From an uncultured Traorella sp. (GTDB lineage Bacteria; Bacillota_I; Bacilli_A; Erysipelotrichales; Erysipelotrichaceae), in contig CAMEIZ010000058.1 of the NCBI GenBank assembly GCA_945919165.1, positions 1-10,410 on the forward strand: 10,410 nt of DNA, read 5' to 3'. Below, piece after piece: positions 1 to 6,381 of the stretch (positions are counted from its first letter, which is position 1; each line of letters starts with the position of its first letter). The notes under the pieces were generated by a model. The model worked only from the letters and a program-made list of their open reading frames with translations. It did no database searches and was not told where the DNA came from. The position numbers were made by a program, and so were the translations under genes.

Positions 1-200
1 AATGTGTAAGAGCAACCATCTATACGACAAATCTTATCGAAGGAAATAACAAGCAACTAAAAAGAGACTTCAAGAAAAAAGAACAGTTTCCTACGGAATA
101 ATCAGAAGAAAAGTATTTGGTTATGCAATTCAACAAATATAACGAAAGACATATGAATCATGTTCATAAAGGTTTTGGGCAAACCACTAGGGATGATTGA
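1..200 (+). pseudogene. IS256-family transposase, C-terminal remnant with in-frame stop
   Basis: Reading in the frame of codon 9-11 gives a C-terminal sequence typical of IS256/Mutator-family DDE transposases: a TTNLIEGNNKQLKR segment (the TNxIExxN motif, which probably holds the catalytic glutamate), then KKKEQFPTE, then after a stop YLVMQFNKYNERHMNHVHKGFGQ. The frame is continuous to the natural stop TGA at 198-200, but is interrupted by TAA at 99-101 where relatives usually have an acidic residue, so one substitution could account for it. The rest of the element lies to the left of the window. With this stop the copy should not make an active transposase. The family call rests on motif recognition, not a search. 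Confidence 0.85.
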
Positions 201-233
201 TTTAAGAACTAATTGCTCCTACTAAGGATAAAC

Positions 234-260
234 AATTTACACAAAATTCTTGACACTATC
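234..260 (-). repeat. IS256-type right terminal inverted repeat
   Basis: Read on the minus strand this begins GATAGTGTCAAG and ends TTTTGTGTAAATT, the usual form of IS256-family termini (starting with G and containing TTGTGTAAA). It lies 34 bases after the transposase stop and matches the repeat at 7956-7982 at 21 of 27 positions by eye. A second inner block, TACTAAGGATA at 220-230, is the exact reverse complement of TATCCTTAGTA at 8012-8022 inside the other element. The outer end of the element is placed at base 260. Confidence 0.75.
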
Positions 261-396
261 GATGAATAAGAGAGTACCATAAATCTTCTAACACTAAAAG
301 AAGACTCAATATTAGAGAAATTATCAATAAGAAAAATACTTCGCTTGAAAGTACAATGTAAAATTATGCACTTATATAAATGAATTCGAAGGTATA

Positions 397-410
397 TGAC
401 AACGCTTTCA
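397..410 (+). promoter_or_regulatory. Catabolite-responsive element (CRE, CcpA site)
   Basis: TGACAACGCTTTCA matches the Bacillota CRE consensus TGWNANCGNTNWCA at every position. It overlaps the proposed -35 box at 407-412, a placement expected for CcpA repression of initiation in the presence of preferred sugars. This agrees with the downstream PTS operon and is the best regulatory signal in the cluster. Confidence 0.8.
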
Positions 411-434
411 CAACACGATTGAATCTTTTATAAT
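407..434 (+). promoter_or_regulatory. Sigma-A-type promoter of the PTS operon
   Basis: A -35 box TTCACA (407-412, five of six consensus bases) and a perfect -10 TATAAT (429-434) are separated by 16 bases. Transcription would start near 441, just upstream of the ribosome binding site GAGAGGAGAG (447-456) and the ATG at 464, giving a short leader of about 23 bases. The CRE overlaps the -35. Confidence 0.7.
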
Positions 435-463
435 GCTAATTGACAAGAGAGGAGAGAATATCT

Positions 464-2077
464 ATGAAAAAAGGTCATTCTAATTTGACAGCGAAGCTTC
501 AATACTTCGGTGGTGCCATGATGATTCCAATCATTCTTTTGGTCGTTTGTGGTTTCTGTATGGGGATTGGAGCTCCACTTATTAATTTTATTTTACCAAA
601 AGGTTCATTCTTTTGGTTAATTGCAGCATTGTTTGTGAAAATCGGTTCTATGATTATGAGTAATATACCAATTTGGTTTACAATTGGTATTGCCTTTGGT
701 TTAAGTAGGGAAAACAAAGGTTATGCAGGTTTAGCCGCATTGTTTATGATGTTCTCAGTTAACACTGTTATTAATACATTGTTATCTGCACAAGGAATTA
801 CACAAGCAACATGTAATGTAGAAGGCTTAATGGCGTTAGGAAAGACAGCTGAAGAAGCCAAAGTTTACATGCAAATGTTTAAACAAGTTGGGGGAATCTT
901 CACTTATGACATGAGTATCTTCATTTCCCTTATCTGTGGTGGATTAACAGGATTCTTAATGAACAAATGGGGAAATAAAAAGCTTCCTGAAATGTTAAGT
1001 TTCTTTGCAGGAGCTAAATTCATTATTGTCATTATTCCATTCTTTGCAGTAGTAATTGGTCTAGTTTTATTTTATTTATGGCCATTTGTAAATAGCGGAA
1101 TTCAAGCATTAGCGACTTTCATTGCAAATTCAGGTTTATTAGGAACTTTCGTTCATCGTGTTATTGACCGTTCATTGTTACCATTTGGTATGCACCACTT
1201 AATCAACTTCCCATTATTCTACTCACCATTAGGTGGACGCATGGTTGTAGATGGTGTTGAATACTTTGGAACAGTTGAAATTGGAAACGCATTAACAGCA
1301 TCTGCCACTGCAAATAGTTTTTTAATTAGAAGCTACAGTCAAGGAAAATCGGTTATTAACATAGCGGGATGGAGTGGAGCTATGCTAGCGATGTATCATA
1401 CTTCTCGTCCTGAAAATAAAAAGAAAATGTTAGGTTTAATGATTCCAGCGTTATTTACAGCTGCTGTTGTTGGGGTTACAGAACCTATGGAATTCACTGT
1501 ATTATTCGCTAGTCCGTTGTTATATTATTTAGTTCATGTACCACTAGCTGGTTTAGCCGCTGTATTATGTGAAGCTACGAAAGTTTCAATTTCTGGTGAT
1601 GCAGTTGTCTTTATGCTTACTAATATTCTTCAACCACAAAAAGTACATGCAATGTCTCTATTATGGATCATGCCTCTATTCTTCTGCTTGTACTATGTAA
1701 GTTTCAGATGGTTTATCGTTAAATTTAACGTAAATACACCAGGTAGAGGAGAGACTAAAGATGTTAAATTGGTTGATAAAAAAGAAATTAAAGCAAGACA
1801 AAAAGGTGAAAGCTCTTCAACTGCTTTAAATGATGATGTATTCGCTCAAAACATTGTTGACTGCTTTGGAGGTCCTGATAACATTTTATCTGTGGAAAAC
1901 TGTGCAACACGTTTGAGAGTGGGTGTAAAAGATGCTTCCTTAGTAGCAGATAAAGACTTTTGGGTAAGTAGTATGGGAGCAATGGGTGTTGTTGAAAATG
2001 GAGCTAACTATCAAATTATTTATGGGCCAAAAGTCATCAACATCTGCGCGGATGTGAAGAGAGTGTTAGGTAGATAA
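464..2077 (+). CDS. PTS EIICB, glucose superfamily, alpha-glucoside (MalX/GlvC)-like
   Basis: This 537-residue membrane permease imports a sugar and phosphorylates it using phosphate from EIIA. Residues 1 to about 430 form the multi-pass EIIC domain, with the GVTEPMEF signature at 337-344 (the GITE-type loop of glucose-superfamily EIIC). A charged linker follows, then a C-terminal EIIB domain (about 455-537) with the phosphorylatable cysteine Cys480 in the motif NCATRLR. Domain order C-B and length fit the MalX/GlvC branch, but no phospho-glucosidase gene accompanies it, so the substrate is uncertain. The ATG at 464 is chosen over an in-frame TTG at 440 because GAGAGGAGAG lies 7 bases upstream of the ATG, and the TTG falls about where transcription should start. 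The stop is one base from the next start codon, so the two are probably translationally coupled. Confidence 0.9.
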   Translation: MKKGHSNLTAKLQYFGGAMMIPIILLVVCGFCMGIGAPLINFILPKGSFFWLIAALFVKIGSMIMSNIPIWFTIGIAFGLSRENKGYAGLAALFMMFSVNTVINTLLSAQGITQATCNVEGLMALGKTAEEAKVYMQMFKQVGGIFTYDMSIFISLICGGLTGFLMNKWGNKKLPEMLSFFAGAKFIIVIIPFFAVVIGLVLFYLWPFVNSGIQALATFIANSGLLGTFVHRVIDRSLLPFGMHHLINFPLFYSPLGGRMVVDGVEYFGTVEIGNALTASATANSFLIRSYSQGKSVINIAGWSGAMLAMYHTSRPENKKKMLGLMIPALFTAAVVGVTEPMEFTVLFASPLLYYLVHVPLAGLAAVLCEATKVSISGDAVVFMLTNILQPQKVHAMSLLWIMPLFFCLYYVSFRWFIVKFNVNTPGRGETKDVKLVDKKEIKARQKGESSSTALNDDVFAQNIVDCFGGPDNILSVENCATRLRVGVKDASLVADKDFWVSSMGAMGVVENGANYQIIYGPKVINICADVKRVLGR

Positions 2078-2078
2078 A

Positions 2079-2774
2079 ATGAAACATATAAAAATTGCTG
2101 CTGGAATGTCCGGATGCTTCGACTATGGAAAAGTCATGGAGAACATGAAAGAAGCTTTGGATGCAGGTTGTGACTATTGTCATTCAGATGCTGCAGACAT
2201 GTATGAAGTTAGTGATTTACAGTTAATTGGTGGACACAATATTATTTACTATGTACGTAAGGTGACAGATAAACCAATTGAATGCCACTTCTATACGCAA
2301 GAATGTGATTTGTTGTTCATTGAAAAAATGGCTTTTGTAGGTTGTAACATGTTGATATTACCTGCTGAAAGATTTATTGGTGCTCAATTAGTATCTATTA
2401 TTAAATGGTGTAAACAAAAAAACATCAAAGTGGGATTAACAATTGGAAGTTATGCACCACTTAATTCAGTAGAGGAAGCTATTTATGAAATTGATCGCTT
2501 ACATATTGAAACACAATCTGCAAACGATGGCTTAAGAAAAGGTGCCCTTGATTTAATCAAGCGAGCTCGTAAACTCATTGATGAAAAAAATCCAGACTGT
2601 GAATTATCTGTAGAAGGCGGGATTCGCCCAGAGAATGTAGATGAAATAGTAGCATGTAATCCTGATGTGATTGTATTTTCGACTGCACTTTATACAGATC
2701 CTGATGGAATTACATCTGGTGTTCAAAAATGCCGCAAAGCAATTGATGAAGCAACAGCTAAATATAAATTATAG
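2079..2774 (+). CDS. Ribulose-phosphate 3-epimerase-family protein, paralogue 1 (divergent active site)
   Basis: The 231-residue protein is a TIM barrel of the PF00834 family, which includes Rpe, allulose-6-phosphate epimerase AlsE and SgcE. Family enzymes epimerise C3 of ketose phosphates with a divalent metal. Likely metal and catalytic positions are visible: His35 and Asp37 in CHSDAADMY (family HVDVMDGH) and His70 in ECHFY. At the last key position it reads SVEGGIRP, with Glu179 where the family and the second paralogue have Asp in VDGG. The phosphate-loop region after LHIE is nine residues shorter than in paralogue 2. It starts one base after the EIICB stop with only a weak ribosome site, suggesting coupling. 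It may be an epimerase with altered chemistry, or a non-catalytic or regulatory paralogue. Confidence 0.85.
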   Translation: MKHIKIAAGMSGCFDYGKVMENMKEALDAGCDYCHSDAADMYEVSDLQLIGGHNIIYYVRKVTDKPIECHFYTQECDLLFIEKMAFVGCNMLILPAERFIGAQLVSIIKWCKQKNIKVGLTIGSYAPLNSVEEAIYEIDRLHIETQSANDGLRKGALDLIKRARKLIDEKNPDCELSVEGGIRPENVDEIVACNPDVIVFSTALYTDPDGITSGVQKCRKAIDEATAKYKL

Positions 2775-2793
2775 GGTTTAGAAAGTGAGGTTA

Positions 2794-2817
2794 AGGGGAG
2801 ATGAAATCATCTCTCCT
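2794..2817 (+). other. Intercistronic hairpin
   Basis: AGGGGAGATG (2794-2803) and CATCTCTCCT (2808-2817) form a 10-bp stem with one G-U pair and a four-base AAAT loop. The following bases are not a proper U-run, so complete termination is doubtful. It sits between the first epimerase gene and the membrane-protein gene and may stabilise or partly attenuate the upstream message. Confidence 0.55.
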
Positions 2818-2845
2818 ACTCTTTATAGAAAGAAGGTAGGAAAGT

Positions 2846-3337
2846 ATGAAAAGAAAAAAAGGTTATGAATTTAATCAAAAGATTCTCTCTTTAGCTCAAC
2901 TATTATTAATCATCGTATCAGTTTTAATATTTTGTATCTTGTTGTTCATTCAATCAGAACAACAAATCGAATTCATTGAATTGATGCAAACAAATCTAAC
3001 TTTTAATATTGCATATGTGATTTCTCTATTTGAAGCAATCTGTTTTTTTGAACTTTATTTTTTCAATAAAAAATTAAAACAGAACGAATACTTTGAAAGT
3101 TGTATTCTGAATATTTTGTTGGTTTGTATTGCACAATTCTTTTTACTTGATTTATTTGTTGGATTTGTCTTGGCATTCTTTATCTATCAAACAATGAAAA
3201 TGAATAATTTGAATTTTAAAAAAATATATGTTAAAGCAAAAGATAATCATGATTTAAAAGTTATTGTCATGAATCTTATTTTATTAGCATTCAGTATTTT
3301 AATAATCTATGCAATGATATGGCATAGATTTGCATAA
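2846..3337 (+). CDS. Hypothetical multi-pass membrane protein
   Basis: I do not recognise this 163-residue protein. It has a basic N-terminus (MKRKKG) and four or five hydrophobic segments, at about residues 13-35, 53-73, 86-115 (long, possibly two passes) and 138-159. A basic, polar stretch around 118-137 separates the last two. No conserved charged motif or signal peptidase site stands out. AGAAGG at 2831-2836 and AGGAAAG nearer the ATG serve as ribosome site. It lies between two paralogous epimerase genes and was probably co-transcribed with them, with the hairpin just upstream possibly reducing its expression. A membrane partner of the PTS, an exporter or an inserted gene are all possible. 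Confidence 0.6.
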   Translation: MKRKKGYEFNQKILSLAQLLLIIVSVLIFCILLFIQSEQQIEFIELMQTNLTFNIAYVISLFEAICFFELYFFNKKLKQNEYFESCILNILLVCIAQFFLLDLFVGFVLAFFIYQTMKMNNLNFKKIYVKAKDNHDLKVIVMNLILLAFSILIIYAMIWHRFA

Positions 3338-3356
3338 ATTGCAAGAAAGGAAACTT

Positions 3357-4079
3357 ATGAAACACATAAAAATTGCTGCAGGTATGGCTTGGTGTTTCCC
3401 GTATGGTAACACAAGTGAAGCGATGAAAGAAGCATTAGATGCTGGTTGTGATTACTGTCACTCAGATGCTGCTGATATGTATGATTTACGAAATCAACAA
3501 TTGATTGGGGGACATTTAATTGTAAAAGCTGTACGTGAAATAACAGATAAGCCGATTGAATGTCATTTATACGCAAAAGATGTAGATCGTTTATTTATTG
3601 AAAAATTAGCAAAAGCAGGATGTACTATGTTGATTTTACCAGCTGAAAACTTCATTGGGGCCCCATTAGCTTACATTATTGACTGGTGCCACAAATTTGG
3701 TATGAAGATTGGTTTAACCGTTGGATGTTATTCACCTTTATGTTTAGTGAATGAAGCGATTTATGATATTGACCGCTTACACATCGTGATTCATGGTGCA
3801 GGAAAAGCTCCAGAAGGAGAAACACAGTGGGCTTGGCGAAGAAGCTCTATTGAATTAATCAAAGAAGCCAGAAAAATGATTGATGAAAGAAACCCTGAAT
3901 GTGAATTAGCTGTTGACGGAGGGATTCGCCCAAATAACTTAGATCCGATTATTGCTTGTAACCCTGACGTGTTAGTCTTCTCATCAGCTTTATATTTAGA
4001 TGAAGAAGGAATAACAGCGGGAGTTAAAAAATGTCGTGAAGCAATTGATGCTGCAACAATCAAATACGGACTTGAATAG
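3357..4079 (+). CDS. Ribulose-phosphate 3-epimerase-family protein, paralogue 2
   Basis: The 240-residue TIM-barrel protein belongs to the PF00834 family (Rpe/AlsE/SgcE). It matches paralogue 1 at 38 of the first 50 residues. Here the expected set of active-site residues is intact: His35 and Asp37 (CHSDAADMY), His70 (ECHLY) and Asp187 in AVDGGIRP. Between residues 145 and 164 a loop (IHGAGKAPEGETQWAW and following) occupies the place of the family's NPGFGGQ phosphate loop and is longer than in paralogue 1. Likely reaction: C3 epimerisation of a ketose phosphate, for example allulose-6-P to fructose-6-P or Ru5P to Xu5P. I cannot choose between them. The ATG at 3357 follows AAGGA (3347-3351) and is preferred over an in-frame TTG at 3330, which overlaps the preceding gene; the other paralogue also starts MKHIKIAAGM. 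Confidence 0.9.
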   Translation: MKHIKIAAGMAWCFPYGNTSEAMKEALDAGCDYCHSDAADMYDLRNQQLIGGHLIVKAVREITDKPIECHLYAKDVDRLFIEKLAKAGCTMLILPAENFIGAPLAYIIDWCHKFGMKIGLTVGCYSPLCLVNEAIYDIDRLHIVIHGAGKAPEGETQWAWRRSSIELIKEARKMIDERNPECELAVDGGIRPNNLDPIIACNPDVLVFSSALYLDEEGITAGVKKCREAIDAATIKYGLE

Positions 4080-4087
4080 GTGAACTC

Positions 4088-4570
4088 ATGTTTAGAAATC
4101 TATTTAAGAAAATAGATACTTCCATTTCGTTATATGGTTTTGTGAATGGGGAAGTTGTTCAAATTGAAAATGTCCCTGATCCTGTTTTTTCTCAAAAAAT
4201 GATGGGTGATGGTATTGCGATTCAACCCAGTGAAGGAATGATTTATGCACCATGTAGTGGTGAAGTAATCATGGTAGCTGATACTAAACATGCTATTGGA
4301 ATTAAAACTCAAGATGGTGTAGAAATTCTTCTTCATATCGGATTAGATACAGTGGCTTTAAAAGGTGAAGGACTAGAAATCTTCTGTAAAATAGGGGACC
4401 AAGTAGAAGCTCATCAAAAAATTGCTGAAATAAGTCAAGATTTATTAATCAATCCAAACATTAATACAATCAGCATGCTTATTTTTACTAATTTATGTGA
4501 TTATCACATTACAAATCGTTCACATGGGATGATTCAATTTGATCAAAAATTATTAGAAATTGAAAAATAG
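4088..4570 (+). CDS. PTS EIIA component, glucose family (PF00358)
   Basis: This 160-residue cytoplasmic phosphocarrier takes phosphate from HPr and passes it to EIIB. It shows the EIIA-Glc hallmarks in order: DPVFSQKMMGDGIAIQP (31-47), APCSGEV (54-60), the first active-site histidine His68 in TKHAIGI, and the phosphorylated His83 in LLHIGLDTVALKGEG, then GDQV. It is a stand-alone domain of standard length, supplying the domain missing from the EIICB protein at the head of the operon. The ribosome site AGGTGA (4078-4083) overlaps the stop codon of the preceding epimerase gene, so translation is probably coupled. With EIICB it gives a complete A+CB permease. Confidence 0.95.
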   Translation: MFRNLFKKIDTSISLYGFVNGEVVQIENVPDPVFSQKMMGDGIAIQPSEGMIYAPCSGEVIMVADTKHAIGIKTQDGVEILLHIGLDTVALKGEGLEIFCKIGDQVEAHQKIAEISQDLLINPNINTISMLIFTNLCDYHITNRSHGMIQFDQKLLEIEK

Positions 4571-4578
4571 GAGAATGT

Positions 4579-5727
4579 ATGAGTATTAAACAACATTTTA
4601 ATCCTGTTCGACTTATCATTGGAGCAGGATCAATTCAAACTTTAACAAAAGAAGTTTCTCGATATGGCAAGAAGGTTCTATTAGTGGCTCAAACGAATAA
4701 TGATGCTATGATTACCATTAAAGATAAAATCGCAAATATTTTAGGTGAAGGTGGAATTGAATATGATGTATTTAATGAAATTCGTCCCAATCCTTTAATG
4801 AGTGATATTGAAAAGGGGTTTCAAATCATTAAAGAAAATCAATATGATGCCGTAGTGGCTGTAGGTGGAGGATCTGTGATTGATACAGCTAAAGTTTTGA
4901 GTGTTTCTCGCAATTATGAAGTTGATTGGAACACAGCAATCGCAAAACCATTGTCTCTTCGCAATCCGCTTAAATTACCTTTATTTTCAATTCCAACTAC
5001 AGCTGGAACAGGTTCTCACTGTACACCGGCAGCAGTTATTAGTGATGAAAATAATGCAAAGCATTCAATTTACAGCTTTGATTTCTTCTCTGAGGTTGCT
5101 TTTGTTGACTATACGTTAACAATGAGTTTACCTAAATCACTAACAGCAAGTACTGGATTTGATGCTTTTTGTCACTTATCAGAATCTTATATTATGGGAA
5201 TGTTAGCGCCAATTATGGAAGTAATCAATGTGGATTCTATGAAAAAAATTGCTGATGTTCTTCCAAAACTTGTTAACGAAAACAAAGCAGAATATAGAGA
5301 AACAATGGCTATTGCGGATAGTTGTGCAGGTATGTGTTTATCTAATGGTGGAGCGATTATTCCACATGCATTTGGTGAAGCAATTTCAAGTACTGCTTAT
5401 CGAATCAATCACGGTTGTTCATTAGCAATTTGTTATCCTTCGTTTGTGGAACATTTCTACTATCATGAAACTTATGGAAGTAGAATTCAAACCGTAATAG
5501 ATATCATCAATAAAGAACACTTAGAAATTAAAAATGAAAAAGATGCACGTATCGTTATGGAAAAATTTATTGAATCTTTGGGATTAAAATATCGTTTAGC
5601 CGATTATGAAATTACAAAGGAAGAATTAGATTGCATTCATGAATCTCTTTCGAATCAAAAACGTTTCAAACCAGAAGAAGTGGCTGGTATTATTGAAGAT
5701 ATCTGTGCTAGCGCGAACTTAGAATAA
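4579..5727 (+). CDS. Iron-containing alcohol dehydrogenase (group III)
   Basis: The 382-residue NAD(P)-dependent dehydrogenase is of the Fe-ADH family (PF00465). Visible features are the dinucleotide-binding motif GGGSVID (96-102), the TTAGTGS loop (140-146, followed by HCTP instead of the commoner E-x-T), and the four metal ligands Asp195, His199, His263 and His278 in FDAFCHLSES, GGAIIPHAFGE and RINHG. All ligands are present and the length is normal, so it should be active. In a PTS operon with epimerases it may oxidise a phosphorylated polyol or reduce a ketose or aldehyde intermediate; this is inference, and the family also covers propanediol, butanol and glycerol dehydrogenases. AGGAG at 4569-4573 overlaps the stop of the EIIA gene. 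It is the last gene of the tightly spaced run. Confidence 0.92.
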   Translation: MSIKQHFNPVRLIIGAGSIQTLTKEVSRYGKKVLLVAQTNNDAMITIKDKIANILGEGGIEYDVFNEIRPNPLMSDIEKGFQIIKENQYDAVVAVGGGSVIDTAKVLSVSRNYEVDWNTAIAKPLSLRNPLKLPLFSIPTTAGTGSHCTPAAVISDENNAKHSIYSFDFFSEVAFVDYTLTMSLPKSLTASTGFDAFCHLSESYIMGMLAPIMEVINVDSMKKIADVLPKLVNENKAEYRETMAIADSCAGMCLSNGGAIIPHAFGEAISSTAYRINHGCSLAICYPSFVEHFYYHETYGSRIQTVIDIINKEHLEIKNEKDARIVMEKFIESLGLKYRLADYEITKEELDCIHESLSNQKRFKPEEVAGIIEDICASANLE

Positions 5728-5734
5728 AAAAAAC

Positions 5735-5805
5735 AGCATTTCAGAAGTAATGATTACAAGAAAAACATCTTTGGATTGTTCTTTTAATTAAACCTTTGAA
5801 ATGCT
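5735..5805 (+). other. Inverted repeat in the gap before the UPF0303 gene
   Basis: AGCATTTCA (5735-5743) and TGAAATGCT (5797-5805) are a perfect 9-base inverted repeat enclosing 53 bases, followed by TTTC. It occupies most of the only large gap in the cluster. It could close an RNA structure acting as attenuator or terminator, or be a pair of protein-binding half sites. The wide loop makes a simple intrinsic terminator unlikely. Confidence 0.4.
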
Positions 5806-5830
5806 TTTCATATAATAGGAGAAATAATAT

Positions 5831-6289
5831 ATGCAAGAAAGCTTAAATGAAGAAATAAAATATGAATTTACACATTTTAATGCAGATACAGCTTATGAAA
5901 TTGGAAAATACTGTGTCGAGTACTCGAAAATACATAATTTATCAATTTGCATTGATATCTATGCTTATTCTAAACAACTATTTCATTATTCATCAGATGC
6001 ATGTACTAGAAATAATGATGATTTCTTAATGAAAAAAAGAAATGCTGTTTTATATTTTGGTCATTCAACAAAGTTCTTAAGTATTAAAAACAAAAATGAT
6101 GCGTCTGTTCTACAAACAAAATATGGTTTAGAGCTTGGAGAATACTGTATTACTATGGGAGGATTTCCAATAAAAATTAAAGATTCTGGAATCGTAGGAG
6201 CTATTTGTATTAGTGGATTAAATCCTGAAGAAGATCATGAATTAATCACGATAATATTAGATTGGTATTTTAATAATTTTTCAGCTTAA
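5831..6289 (+). CDS. UPF0303 / HbpS-GlcG-like (PF03928) protein
   Basis: This 152-residue soluble protein follows the UPF0303 pattern closely: FNADTAYEIGKYCVEY near the N-terminus, then DDFLMKKRNAVLYFGHST (63-80), the KYGLELGEYCITMGGFPI block (97-114), and GIVGAICISGLNPEEDHELI (120-139). Family members are small alpha/beta proteins of the HbpS/GlcG/PduO-C fold. Some bind cofactors such as haem or cobalamin, but the function of the UPF0303 branch is not settled. AGGAG at 5817-5821 precedes the ATG. The sequence TATAAT at 5811-5816 directly abuts this ribosome site and is too close to serve as its promoter. Position between the dehydrogenase and the regulator suggests a role tied to the pathway. 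Confidence 0.85.
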   Translation: MQESLNEEIKYEFTHFNADTAYEIGKYCVEYSKIHNLSICIDIYAYSKQLFHYSSDACTRNNDDFLMKKRNAVLYFGHSTKFLSIKNKNDASVLQTKYGLELGEYCITMGGFPIKIKDSGIVGAICISGLNPEEDHELITIILDWYFNNFSA

Positions 6290-6308
6290 TTCATGATAAA
6301 AACAAATG

Positions 6309-6342
6309 TGAATTCAATTCATAGGATAAAATATGTTATAAT
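6309..6342 (+). promoter_or_regulatory. Promoter of the PRD regulator gene with palindromic operator candidate
   Basis: TGTTATAAT (6334-6342) is an extended -10 element with a perfect TATAAT hexamer at 6337-6342. A weak -35, TTCAAT (6313-6318), lies 18 bases upstream. The -35 is embedded in the perfect 13-base palindrome TGAATTCAATTCA (6309-6321), a good site for repressor binding or autoregulation. Transcription would start near 6349, giving a leader of about 33 bases to the ATG at 6382. Confidence 0.5.
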
Positions 6343-6381
6343 GATGATAGATAAAGGAAATGAAAAGGATAGGACTGTTTT

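Noticed and set aside
284..304. TCTTCT / AGAAGA hairpin after the IS right end
   Set aside because: Six AT-rich pairs with a nine-base loop and no U-run; expected by chance.
440..463. Longer EIICB starting at TTG 440
   Set aside because: The TTG lies at the expected transcription start just after TATAAT, and the extra eight codons encode the ribosome site itself; ATG 464 is far better placed.
5811..5816. TATAAT as a promoter for the UPF0303 gene
   Set aside because: It directly adjoins the AGGAG ribosome site, so a transcript starting there would lack it; no good -35 lies at the right distance.
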